This document shows positions 28,448 to 37,495 of a stretch of DNA of 64,000 bases, one piece after another. The position numbers and the translations under genes were made by a program. The DNA is from CAWDVK01 sp963805715 (GTDB taxonomy: Bacteria; Actinomycetota; Actinomycetes; Streptosporangiales; Streptosporangiaceae), in the NCBI GenBank assembly GCA_963805715.1, contig CAWDVK010000019.1:108812-172811 (forward strand), read 5' to 3'. Numbering within the stretch: the first letter of the stretch is position 1; each line of letters opens with the position of its first letter. The notes beneath the pieces are model-generated. The model worked only from the letters and a program-made list of their open reading frames with translations, was not told the DNA's origin and searched no databases.

Positions 28448-28615
28448 CGCGCCTGCGGACCGTTCGGCCGGGGTAGCAGGCGCTGCGGCTCTGCAGAACC
28501 GGACCGGCAAGTGCTCGGCGTCGCCGGGAGCTGAGTGGCCGCCGCCATGCCGGAGGGCGGGCAGCGCGCTGGCCGCGGACGGCGACAGCGTCCGGATCGC
28601 AGAAAGAAGGAATGC

Positions 28616-28868
28616 ATGAAGGTCTTCCTGTCCAGCGACATGGAGGGCACCGCCGGCGGTCGCGGGCGCGGCGCCGCCGCCGCTCGGCTCAGCCACGCTG
28701 GAGGTGTCCGTCCGCACGACCGACATCGCCGAGGCGGCCAGCTGGGTGCGCGGCGTGGAACGGGCCGGCCCGCGGGAGCTGCGCTTCACCGGCGAGAATC
28801 CGCTGGCGGTGTACCGCTCGTTCTGCGCCGCGATCCTGCTGACCCGCACCGTGGCTGAAGTCGTCTGA
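28616..28868 (+). pseudogene. M55 (DppA-like) D-aminopeptidase remnant
   Basis: An ATG with AAGAAGG upstream opens MKVFLSSDMEGTAG, the invariant start of M55 D-aminopeptidases. After 14 residues homology breaks and resumes, one frame off, with the family C-terminus (TLEVSVRTTDIAEAASWVRG through NPLAVYRSFCAAILLT) to the stop at 28868. About 190 codons holding the metal-binding and catalytic residues are missing. This is an internally deleted, frameshifted gene. Intact DppA cleaves D-amino acid peptides of cell-wall origin. Confidence 0.8.
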
Positions 28869-28989
28869 CCGGCTCCAACTGCAGTACTTACTGCATTACT
28901 GCGGTACTGCCGTGGCCCCGCTTTACCGTGGCCCGCTTTACCGTGGCACTGCTGACGGCGGGCCGTCGTGGCTGCTGCAGCCACCCGGT

Positions 28990-31390
28990 CTACGCCGTCA
29001 CGGCCAGGGCGAGCGGGAGCACGGCGGGCGCGCCTGCCTCGCGCAGCAGCTTCGCAGCTACCGTCATCGTCCAGCCTGTCTCGATCCGGTCGTCGACGAG
29101 CAGCACGGGACCGCCGAGGTCGGCTACGGCCTGCACCAGGGAGGTCGGCACGGCCAGCTCGTTCCAGACGGCCCGCAGTCGCTGCGCGCTGTTGTGCTGA
29201 TGGGGTAGCCGGGGTCCCGGCGGCCCGGTCCCCGGCGGCCCGGTCCCCGGCGGCCCGGTCCCCGGCGGCCCGGTCAGCGCCGGACGGGGCCGGATCGGGC
29301 TCAGGCTCAGGGCCGCCGGCGCTGGCCAGGGAGCCGAGGTATGGCAGCCGGCCGATCTCAGCGACCCGCCGGGCGAGATCCTCGATCAGCAGCGGGACCG
29401 ACCGGGACGGCACCGAGACGACGGCGGCAGGCCGCTGCTCCCAGTCCCAGGCCGCCAGCACCGACACCACCGCCGCGATGATGTCGCCAGGCACCACCCG
29501 CTCCGCTGCGGAGCCCGTGCCGGGGCCGTCCGTGCCGGGGCCGTCCGTGCCGGGGCCGTCCGTGCCGGGGCCGTCCGTGCCGGGGCCCTCCGTGCCGGGG
29601 CCCTCCTTGGCATGGCGGACGGCGGACGCTGCCGCGAGGACATCGCGCAGCCGCGGGCCCCAGCCGAGGTCGGTCAGCCTGCCGACAGCCCGGCCGGGCT
29701 CGGCTGACAGCGCGGCCGGGATCTTCCCGGACACCTCGATGCCAAGTGCGGCCATCCCGGACGGCCACATCCGCCGCGGTTCTATCTGCACGCCCGGCCG
29801 GTCCAGCCGGTCCCTGGCCGCGGCGACGGCTGCCGCGGGCACGGCGTCCGGCCAGTGCCTGCCCGTGCAGTTGTCGCACCGGCCGCACGGCTGCGCGGCC
29901 GGGTCGTCAAGCTCGCGGCGCAGGTACTCCATCCGGCAGCCGGCCGCGGCGATGTAGCCGAGCATGGCCTGCTGCTCGCGGGACCGCTCGGCCGCCACTC
30001 GCCGGTAGCGCTCGGCATCGTAGGCCCAGTCGCTTCCGGTCGCCTCCCAGCCGCCGGCCACCCGGCGCACCGCGCCGTCCACGTCGAGGACTTTCAGCAT
30101 CATCTCCAGCCGGCTGCGCGAGGAGTCCACCATGGTCTCCAGCGCTGCCGTGGACAGTGGCCAGGCCTGGGCCAGGGCGGCCAGCGTGGTGCGCACGACC
30201 GGTTCCGGCGGGAACGCCAGGGAGCCGAAGTAAGCCCAGATGTCGGCGTCCTCGCGGCCCGGCAGCAGGATCACCTCGGCTCGTTCGACGCCCCGTCCCG
30301 CACGTCCGATCTGCTGGTAATAGGCAACCGGTGACTGGGGGGCGCCCAGGTGCACCACGAATCCCAGGTCGGGCTTGTCGAAGCCCATGCCGAGGGCGCT
30401 GGTCGCGACCAGCGCCTTGACCTCGTTGGCCAGCAGGGCGTCCTCGGCGGCCGTCCGCTGCTCGTGCTCGTCCTTGCCGGTGTAGGCGGCCACTGGGTAG
30501 CCCCGCTCGCGCAGGAAGGCGGCGGTCTCCTGCGCGGCGGCGACCGTGAGGGTGTAGATGATGCCGGAGCCGGGCAGCTCCGCCAGGTGCACAGCCAGCC
30601 AGCCCAGGCGCTGCTGCGCGGCCGGCAGCGAGACCGCCGCGAGCCGCAGGCTGCCGCGGTCCAGCGGCCCGCGCAGCACCAGCGTCTCGCGCTGGCTCCC
30701 GGCGCCGAGTTGCTCGGCCACGTCATGGCTGACCCGCGCGTTGGCGGTCGCGGTGGTCGCGAGCACAGGCACCTCGGGCGGCAGCTCGCCCAGCAGCGTG
30801 CGCAGCCGCCGGTAGTCAGGCCGGAAGTCGTGGCCCCAGTCGGAGATGCAGTGTGCCTCGTCCACGACCAGCATCCCGGCCGTGGCCACCAGCTTGGGCA
30901 GCACCAGGTCGCGGAAGCCGGGATTATTCAGCCGTTCCGGGCTGACCAGCAGCACATCCACGGCGCCGGCGGCTATCTCGGCGTAGACCTCATCCCACTG
31001 CCCGGTATTGGCGGAGTTCACGGTGCGGGCGTGGATCCCGGCCCGGTCGGCGGCCTCGATCTGGTTGCGCATCAGGGCCAGCAGTGGTGACACGATGACC
31101 GAGGGCCCGGCGCCACGCGCCCGCAGCAGCGCGGTTGCGGTGAAGTACACGGCCGACTTGCCCCAGCCGGTGCGCTGCACCACAAGCGCACGCCGGCGAT
31201 CCTCGACCAGCGCGCGGATCGCCGTCCACTGATCATCGCGCAACCGCGCCTGCGGGCCCGCCAGCGCGCGGAGGCAGCGTTCTGCCTGATCGCGCAGTGA
31301 GCCCGGCGGCCTCACCGGCATCTGGCCAGCATCATCGCCCATCCGTCCTTCGTACACCGCCCGGCTGACGGAAGCGCGCCCGGCCGGCAC
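28990..31390 (-). CDS. recQ: RecQ-like ATP-dependent DNA helicase with out-of-frame phosphoribosyltransferase-like tail
   Basis: The helicase part is intact: Walker A QRTGWGKSAVYF (about residue 70), Walker B VVDEAHC, motif VI QIGRAGRG, and the RecQ zinc module YLRRELDDPAAQPCGRCDNC. The start may be 31390 or the ATG at 31342. Two pentapeptide repeat tracts follow (six GPGT(D/E/G), and AAGDR units). After the second tract the conserved tail of actinomycete RecQ (HNSAQRLRAVWNEL, then VLLVDDRIETGWTMTVAAKL) lies in another frame, ending with TAG at 28990. This requires a +1 or -2 slip near 29215-29280, through mutation or sequence error. Without it the helicase frame stays open to 28007, reading antisense through its neighbours. 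Confidence 0.85.
29218..29604 (-). repeat. Two 15-bp tandem repeat tracts within recQ
   Basis: One tract at about 29219-29275 holds four 15-bp units coding for AAGDR; the other at about 29513-29602 holds six units coding for GPGT(D/E/G). The first adjoins the frame break in recQ. Confidence 0.85.
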
Positions 31391-31394
31391 GAAG

Positions 31395-31704
31395 ATGGTG
31401 CAGGAAGTAGGACCAGGACGGCCGGGGATGAGCGAGCCCGGGTGCTACCTCATGGACGAGCCTGACGCGCCGCTGTCCTGCACCGCCTGCCGGGTCGCCC
31501 TGCTGCATGATCTTGCCCGGGCCGGGTCGCGGGCCGTGGTGGCCACCCATTCCCCGATCGGCGCCGTCACGCCTGGCGCCAGCATCCTCGAGCTCGGGGC
31601 TGGGGCATCCGCGCCGCCCAGTTGGAAGGCTGGATCTGGTCAGCCGCTGGCGCGGGTTCATCAACGACCCTGACTCCTATTTCCGTCATCTGCTGAACAG
31701 CTAG
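31395..31704 (+). pseudogene. AAA/ABC-type ATPase remnant (C-terminal end)
   Basis: The translation contains a Walker B and H-loop stretch of an ABC-like ATPase (CYLMDEPDAPLSCTACRVAL, then VVATHSPIGAVTPGASILEL). It then shifts frame to the family C-terminus, DLVSRWRGFINDPDSYFRHLLNS, ending at 31704. The P-loop half is absent, and at least one frameshift lies near 31590-31620. It is a decayed fragment. Confidence 0.75.
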
Positions 31705-31790
31705 ATCGCGAGTCTCGCGGGAGTCGGCTGCTGGCGGCCGGGAATTGCGATTCCGCAGACGCGTGCCAGGGCATTCACATAATGTCTTCC

Positions 31791-31827
31791 CTAGTCCAGT
31801 TAGCTGGCTATCAGCTAACTGGACTAG
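31791..31827. promoter_or_regulatory. Perfect 15-bp palindromic hairpin upstream of the C39-like gene
   Basis: Arms 31791-31805 and 31813-31827 are exact reverse complements with a 7-nt loop. The arm is AT-richer than its surroundings and lies 90 bp before the start codon. It could be an operator or a leader-RNA hairpin; no T-run follows. Confidence 0.7.
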
Positions 31828-31916
31828 TAGTTCCACGGGAAGGTCGGGGGACCAGATCTGTCGTCAGCATGGCGATTTGCGAATGGCTTGCGAGTCGCCG
31901 CGAGAACGGAGGGATC

Positions 31917-32810
31917 ATGCGGTCTCGGCAGTGGATGGCAAGGCTCGTCGCCATCACGGCGGTTGGTGCCAGCGCGTCGTGGGTGGCAGTGCCGGGGGTA
32001 TCTGCAGCAGCCGGGCACTCGCCGGCCACTTCCGATGCCATCGGGCATGCCGCGCAGTCAGCTGCGCCGCTGGTCGCGGACTCCGGTCCGCCGCGGGCCG
32101 GCAAGCGGGGTCTCGCGGCGCCGGCCATGACCGCGAGCATGCTGTCGGCCAATGCGGAAAAGCAAGCGGCAGCGGCGGAGATTATGCAGGTCATGACGGC
32201 AAAGGCCAGTCCGGGTAGTCAGTGTGCGAGCCTGTCCTGCCAGACCGGGCTGCCCGCGGCGAAGGACCTGCTTGCCACCCAGCAGGCGCAGATCCTGGAT
32301 TACTTCTGCGGTCCGGCGACCGTCTCGGAAATGCTTGCGCAGATGCACGTGTCCGTCAGCCAGCACACCGCGGCCAGGGAACTGGGCACGACGCCTGGCG
32401 GCACTGACTGGTCCAACGCCTCCGGGTACCCGGTGCCGGAAGCTCTCAATGCGAACCAGAAGCTGAATGATTACGTCGCCGTGGCGCTGCCCTGGTCGCC
32501 TACCACCGCGCAGATCCGGACTTATGAGACGGACCTGGTGACCGACCTCAATCATAAAGGCGGCGTACCGCTCGCGGGGAATGCCTATGAAGTAGCAGCC
32601 GGCCCGCATCTGGCCGGAAATCCCGTGGATCAGACGATCTTTCACTGGTTCGACATTCGCGGCTATCAGGACTCTGGCGCGGTGACCGATTACGAGGACT
32701 CGGTGCACGGCGCGTCCAGCATCGGCTGGGCCACTCAGGTGCCCGCTTACTCCTCCATGGCGTCCAGCACGATCGTCAATATTCTCGGAGCCCGCGGCTA
32801 TATGTGGTAG
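31917..32810 (+). CDS. Secreted C39-like papain-fold peptidase
   Basis: The ATG at 31917 has GGAGGG just upstream and starts a signal peptide (MRSRQWMARLVAITAVGASA, cleavage near ...GVSAAAG); an open frame upstream lacks a secretion signal. The 297-residue product has a C39_2-type domain: Cys in LDYFCGPATVSEML (about residue 130), His in TIFHWFDIRGY (about 243) and a following Asp in VTDYEDS. It should be exported and act outside the cell, perhaps on wall peptides or as a toxin. No transporter or immunity gene is adjacent. Confidence 0.82.
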   Translation: MRSRQWMARLVAITAVGASASWVAVPGVSAAAGHSPATSDAIGHAAQSAAPLVADSGPPRAGKRGLAAPAMTASMLSANAEKQAAAAEIMQVMTAKASPGSQCASLSCQTGLPAAKDLLATQQAQILDYFCGPATVSEMLAQMHVSVSQHTAARELGTTPGGTDWSNASGYPVPEALNANQKLNDYVAVALPWSPTTAQIRTYETDLVTDLNHKGGVPLAGNAYEVAAGPHLAGNPVDQTIFHWFDIRGYQDSGAVTDYEDSVHGASSIGWATQVPAYSSMASSTIVNILGARGYMW

Positions 32811-32831
32811 CCGCAGCCGATGCGGTCCCGT

Positions 32832-32878
32832 TGCGGTGCGAGTCAGGCGCGGTGCGAGTCAGGCGCAGTGCGAGTCAC
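32832..32878. repeat. Three short direct repeats of GCGGTGCGAGTCAGGC type
   Basis: Three near-identical copies of a 16-17-bp unit follow the C39-like gene and overlap the 3' end of the small gene on the other strand. Confidence 0.7.
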
Positions 32879-33011
32879 GTGACGCGCGGCGGGCCCAGCG
32901 CGGGCAGTCGCAGAGCGCGCAGTCGCTGCCTCGCCGGAAGTGCCCGTGGGCCGCGCGATCGTGACCGCATCTGCATCGTGCAGATCGCACCTTGCTGAAC
33001 CATTTGTGCAC
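32859..33011 (-). CDS. Small Cys-rich protein, candidate zinc-binding
   Basis: From GTG 33011, 50 residues read MHKWFSKVRSARCRCGHDRA, then HGHFRRGSDCALCDCPRW. The CxCGH...H...DCxxCxC spacing recurs in small actinobacterial proteins of unknown function, and the compact Cys/His pattern suggests a zinc knuckle. The start is uncertain because the frame is open to 33125 through proline- and arginine-rich sequence and no good ribosome site is visible. Confidence 0.6.
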   Translation of the reverse strand: MHKWFSKVRSARCRCGHDRAAHGHFRRGSDCALCDCPRWARRASRDSHCA

Positions 33012-33371
33012 CTGGACACCATAGCGGTCCTGGCCCGCCCGCTGGCGGAATCCCGCCCAGCGGGCGGGCCGGGCGGGCCGGGCGGGCCAGACGGCCCGGG
33101 CGGGTGCCCGCGTCAGGCGCGTCACCAGTAACGCCGGTCACCGGCGCCGCGATGGAGAAACGGGCGGCAGACCGGAGGAAGTGACATTAAGACTGGCAGC
33201 GGCAAGCGGGCGACCGGCAGCGGGGAGACGAGCGGCCCCGGCCGGGGCGCCAGCGCTGGCACCGGCCGCGGCAGCATTGCAGGCGCCGGCCGCGGCAGCA
33301 GGGCCGGCGCAGGCGGCCGGGGCAGGCACCGGCTGCCTGAGCCGCCATCGCCTGGCCGCCGCCCGCCGCTG

Positions 33372-34666
33372 GTGCCGGCGATTCTCGCCGTGCTGGCCTG
33401 TCTCGTGCTGCTGGCCGGCGGCATTCACGCCGTGCTGGAGGCCGGGAGCGGACGGCGGGCGGCGCAGTCCGGCAGTCCCAGCGGAGGTGCTGCGGGCGGC
33501 TCATCGTCAGCCGGCTCGCACCCGGCCGGCCGCGGCGCGGGGGCGTCGGGCCTGAGCGCGAGCGGGGCGCGGGCGGCGGGCCGCGCGCGGCGCTCTCGGC
33601 GCGCGCAGCCAGCCTGGTCTTCTGCCCGGCCAGCCCGGCACCCGCCCTGCGGCAGCCGCTCCGGCAGGCCCTGGCCAGCGCAGTTCCCGGCTCGGCCAGC
33701 GCGGAGGTGCTCCCGCTCGGGGTCTCATCCGACGGCCGGACCGCGTACGTGTCCGCGTGGACACCGCAGTTCGCCGGGGTCGCGGCGCTGAACCTGGCCA
33801 GCGGGGCGCTGCGCAAGATCCAGGTCTTTGCCGACCCGGCCACCGATCAGGCGGACGGCTCCTCCGGCGGTCGCTGGCTGGTCTGGGCCGAGACTTACTC
33901 GCTGAGCAGCCTGGATGACTTCACCATCTTCGCCTGGGATTCGGCCACCGGGCACCGCCTGCGGCTCGGCCATTCCATCGCCGGCCCGGATGGCGTTCCC
34001 TGGCCGAGTCCCTGGCACGCGCCAGCCGTCAGCGGCCACTACGCCGCGTGGGCGCAGGGCTATGGTCCCGGCGGCCTGGTGGAGATACGGCTGGCCGATC
34101 TGTCCGCTGGCACGGTCACCACGATCCGCACCGGACACACGCAGCCGCCGTTCTTCGACGGAGACCTGGTGGTGTGGCCGGAATCGGATGCGCCGGGCGC
34201 GCAGACCACCCTGCGGGCCTACAACCTGGCCACTGGTCGGCTGGCTGCGCTGCCGGCCGCCCTGCGCGGCGTGAACGGGACCGATTTCGTGGTCACCGAC
34301 GGAACCCGGACTGCCTACCTGAGCCCGAGCCTGACCAGCCTCTATTACTCGCCCGAGCAGGACAGGACGGCCCGGCTGGCATTCCGGCTGCCGCCCGGCC
34401 AGGACTTCTCCGATCTCGCGATGGCGCCGGACTCGCTGGCCTGGACGACGACGGCCGCTACCTACCTGGCCAGTACCCGGACCGGCGCGTTCGTCCGCGT
34501 CACCGCGCAGTATGGCTTCGCCACCGGCTCCGGGTCAGTCATGCTGGTGACCGATCCGCCGGGGCAGAAGCAGGCGCATCCGGCGCTTCCGCTGCATGTG
34601 ATCGATCCGGCCCGCATCGGCTGGCCGGATTGCCAGCCGAGCGAGGGCGCCGCCCGGCGGTCCTGA
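33372..34666 (+). CDS. Membrane-anchored TolB-like beta-propeller protein, apparent frameshift
   Basis: A basic, glycine-rich stretch leads into one TM helix (VPAILAVLACLVLLAGGIHA, from about 33372) and a low-complexity Ser/Gly/Ala linker in one frame. Around 33575-33590 the sensible frame changes by a 1-nt deletion and continues as LVFCPASPAPALRQPLRQAL and then a six- to seven-bladed propeller (PLGVSSDGRTAYV, GGRWLVWAETYSL, DGDLVVWPE) to the stop at 34666. The topology is an outside propeller on a single anchor. No clear start precedes the TM: GGAGGA at 33174 is followed only by an ATT in the right frame. The propeller alone (from GTG 33707) would be cytosolic. Confidence 0.6.
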
Positions 34667-34670
34667 GATC

Positions 34671-35102
34671 TCAGGAACCCGAGCAGTCCGGGCACAGGCC
34701 GAAGAGCTCGACCGTGTGCCCCACGTCGGTGAAGCCGGCCTCCGCGGCTACCTGCTCGGCCCAGTGCTCGACCGCCCGGCCCTCGACCTCGACGCTGCGG
34801 CCGCAGTTCCGGCAGGTCAGATGGTGGTGATGCACGTCGCTCGCGCACCGCCGGTAAAGCGTCTCGCCGCTGGCGTCCCTGATCGCATCGACCCGGCCGT
34901 CCTCGCTGAGCACCTGCAGGTGCCGGTAGACCGTGGTCAGACCGACGTGCTCGCCGCGCCGGCGCAGCTCGGCGTGGATCTGCTGGGCGCTGCAGAATCC
35001 CGGCAGCCCGTCCAGGACCACGGCCAGTGCCTCGGCCTGCCGGGTCCCGCGCACCCGGGTGCCGCGGGCGGCCGGGGAAGCGGCTGACGGCGGTGAGCTC
35101 AC
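34671..35102 (-). CDS. Fur-family metalloregulator, Zur-like
   Basis: From GTG 35102 the product is 143 residues: a winged helix (TRQAEALAVVLDGL, TTVYRHLQVLSEDGRVDAI) and a C-terminal dimerisation domain with DVHHHHLTCRNCG and CPDC. The two CxxC pairs build the structural zinc site and the HHHH run is part of the regulatory site, typical of Fur/Zur proteins that repress uptake genes when metal-loaded. Which metal is not settled; the pattern leans to zinc. It is divergent from the DUF255 gene. Confidence 0.88.
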   Translation of the reverse strand: MSSPPSAASPAARGTRVRGTRQAEALAVVLDGLPGFCSAQQIHAELRRRGEHVGLTTVYRHLQVLSEDGRVDAIRDASGETLYRRCASDVHHHHLTCRNCGRSVEVEGRAVEHWAEQVAAEAGFTDVGHTVELFGLCPDCSGS

Positions 35103-35223
35103 ACACGCACGGTAGCAGCCTGGCGGCACCTTGCTGCACGGCTGAGACGCCCGCGGCCGCAGCCCCCGTGCCGCCGGGGCGCTCCCGCCGTGGCCGCCGC
35201 GGCGCTGGCCGCCGGGGCAGGGA

Positions 35224-37293
35224 ATGATGGTGCTCGTGGCAGATCGTCTCCGTAACGTGACCAGTCCGTACCTGCTGCAGCATGCGGGCAACCCGGTCGA
35301 CTGGTGGCCCTGGTGCGACCAGGCATTCGCCGCGGCGCGCGAGCGCGACGTGCCGGTGCTGCTGTCCGTCGGCTACTCGGCCTGCCACTGGTGTCACGTC
35401 ATGGCGCACGAGTCCTTCGAGGATGAGCAGACCGCCGCCCTGATGAACCAGCACCTGGTGTCGATCAAGGTGGACCGTGAGGAGCGGCCGGACGTCGATG
35501 CCGTCTACATGGCCGCGACCCAGGCCATGACGGGTCAGGGCGGCTGGCCGATGACCGTCTTCATGACACCGGACCGGGAGCCTTTCTACTGCGGCACGTA
35601 CTTCCCGCGGGAGCACTTCCAGCGGCTGGTACTCGGCGTCGCGAAGGCATGGCAGGAGGACAAGGGCAACGTCACCAGCCAGGCGCGGCGGATTGCCGCC
35701 GCGCTGGCCGAGCGGGCCGGGCTGCCCCCGGCGGCGCCGGGTACCGTCCCCGGCGCCGGGGCGGCTGACGGACCGGCCGCCGCGCTGGCGAGCCTGGCCG
35801 GGGCGTGCGAGGAGGCCGTGGACGGGCTCGCCGCCGACTATGACGCGAGCCGCGGCGGCTTCGGCCGGGCACCTAAGTTCCCGCCCTCGATGGTGCTCGA
35901 GTTCCTGCTCCGTCACCACGAGCGAGCCGCCGGCCGGGCCGCCGGGGCCGAGTCGGCCGCACGCGCGCTGGAGATGGCCGAGGGCACCGCCGGCGCTATG
36001 GCCCGCGGCGGCATGTACGACCAGCTGGCGGGCGGGTTCGCGCGCTACAGCGTGGACGCGGACTGGGTGGTGCCGCATTTCGAGAAGATGCTGTACGACA
36101 ACGCGCTGCTGGCCAGGTTCTACGCGCATCTGTGGCGCCGGACCGGCTCCGGCCTGGCCCGGCGGGTGGCGCAGGAGACGTGCGCGTGGATGATCGCGGA
36201 GCTGCGGACGCCGCAGGGCGGTCTGGCCTCGGCGCTGGACGCCGACAGCGATGGCACCGAGGGCACCTTCTATGTATGGACGCCGGCCCAGCTGACCGAG
36301 GTGCTCGGCGCGGCAGATGGCCAGTTCGCGGCCGAGACGTTCAGCGTGACCACGGCCGGCACCTTCGAGCACGGCAGCTCGGTCCTGCAGCTGCGGGCCG
36401 ATCCGGCCGACGCCGGGCGGCTCGCCCGGGTCCGGGCAGCGCTGCTGGCGGCCCGGCAGCAGCGGACCCCGCCCGCCCGTGACGACAAGGTGGTGGCGGC
36501 CTGGAACGGCCTGGCGATCGCCGCGCTGGCCGAGACCGGGCTGCTGCTGGACCGCACCGACTTCATCGCCGCGGCCACCGCGGCAGCCGAGCTGCTGGCC
36601 AGCCTGCACCTGTCCGCCGGCCGGCTGGTGCGGACGTCGCGGGACGGCGTGGCCGGATCCAGCGCCGGGGCCCTGGATGACTACGCCTGCGTGGCCGAGG
36701 GGTTCATCGCGCTCTTTGGGGTGACCGGGGAGCCGCGCTGGGTGCGGATCGCCGGCGAGCTGCTGGAGACCGCGCTGAGCCGGTTCGGCGCGGGCTCCGG
36801 AGCCTTCTATGACGCCGCCGACGACAGCGAGCAGCTGATCTACCGGCCGGCCGACCCGGCGGACGGCCCGACCCCGTCCGGCACCTTCGCGGTAGCCGGC
36901 GCCCTGCTCAGCCTGGCCGCGCTGACCGGCTCGGCCAGGCACCGGGACGCGGCGATCGCGGCGCTGGGCCTGGTTCCGGTGCTGGTCGGCCGGTACCCGC
37001 GCGCGGCGGGCTGGGGACTGGCCGTGGCCGAGGCCGCGCTGTCCGGGCCGGCCGAGATCGCGGTCGTCGGCGCGCCGGACGACAGCCGCACGGCCGAGCT
37101 GCACAAGGCCGCGCTGCTGGCGGCGCCGCCGGGCGCGGTACTGGCCGTCGGCGATGGCAGCGACTCGCCGATCCCGCTGCTGGAAGGCCGGGGACTGGCC
37201 GGCGGGCAGCCCGCCGCCTACGTCTGCCGGGATTTCGCCTGCCGGGCGCCGGTGACCGAGCCCGAGCTGCTGCGCGCCGCGCTGGCCTCCTAA
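35224..37293 (+). CDS. DUF255 thioredoxin-like / glycoside-hydrolase-fold protein (YyaL type)
   Basis: The 689-residue cytosolic protein has an N-terminal thioredoxin-like domain (residues 5-165) with the conserved SPYLLQHAGNPVDWWPW and the active-site motif CHWCHVM, then an (alpha/alpha)6-barrel region with PKFPPSMVLEF, YDQLAGGFARYSVD and PHFEKMLYDNA. These proteins (human SPATA20) are widespread but their substrate is unknown. The start is the ATG at 35224; MADRLRN four codons in is an equally good start. Confidence 0.88.
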   Translation: MMVLVADRLRNVTSPYLLQHAGNPVDWWPWCDQAFAAARERDVPVLLSVGYSACHWCHVMAHESFEDEQTAALMNQHLVSIKVDREERPDVDAVYMAATQAMTGQGGWPMTVFMTPDREPFYCGTYFPREHFQRLVLGVAKAWQEDKGNVTSQARRIAAALAERAGLPPAAPGTVPGAGAADGPAAALASLAGACEEAVDGLAADYDASRGGFGRAPKFPPSMVLEFLLRHHERAAGRAAGAESAARALEMAEGTAGAMARGGMYDQLAGGFARYSVDADWVVPHFEKMLYDNALLARFYAHLWRRTGSGLARRVAQETCAWMIAELRTPQGGLASALDADSDGTEGTFYVWTPAQLTEVLGAADGQFAAETFSVTTAGTFEHGSSVLQLRADPADAGRLARVRAALLAARQQRTPPARDDKVVAAWNGLAIAALAETGLLLDRTDFIAAATAAAELLASLHLSAGRLVRTSRDGVAGSSAGALDDYACVAEGFIALFGVTGEPRWVRIAGELLETALSRFGAGSGAFYDAADDSEQLIYRPADPADGPTPSGTFAVAGALLSLAALTGSARHRDAAIAALGLVPVLVGRYPRAAGWGLAVAEAALSGPAEIAVVGAPDDSRTAELHKAALLAAPPGAVLAVGDGSDSPIPLLEGRGLAGGQPAAYVCRDFACRAPVTEPELLRAALAS

Positions 37294-37495
37294 CGAGAGT
37301 TAACCGACCGCACCCTGACAAGTCCTTTGCTAGCCCACCATCTGGTGTTTGCCCGATCTTTCCCTGGCACTCTGGTCCGCTCGCATGACTCGCGGCATTA
37401 TGGGAATTCCCGGGTAGAACTGCCCGCGCCGTGAGGGGTGATCAGACGAGCCGCCGGATCAGGTATCCAGTACCCGATGCGCGGAGGGGGGCACC

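Noticed and set aside
28007..31390. 1127-codon open frame antisense through recQ, the M55 remnant and the reductase
   Set aside because: Only the first ~700 codons are RecQ; the rest is the antisense of known genes and lacks domain content. It is the helicase frame running on after the frame break.
33181..33555. 124-codon Ala-rich frame at the start of the TolB-like locus
   Set aside because: Alternative frame of the Gly/Arg leader; the TM-helix frame beside it is the better fit.
37294..37495. c-di-AMP (ydaO) riboswitch before the NlpC/P60 gene
   Set aside because: The conserved blocks of that riboswitch are not visible and the leader is too short for a complete copy.
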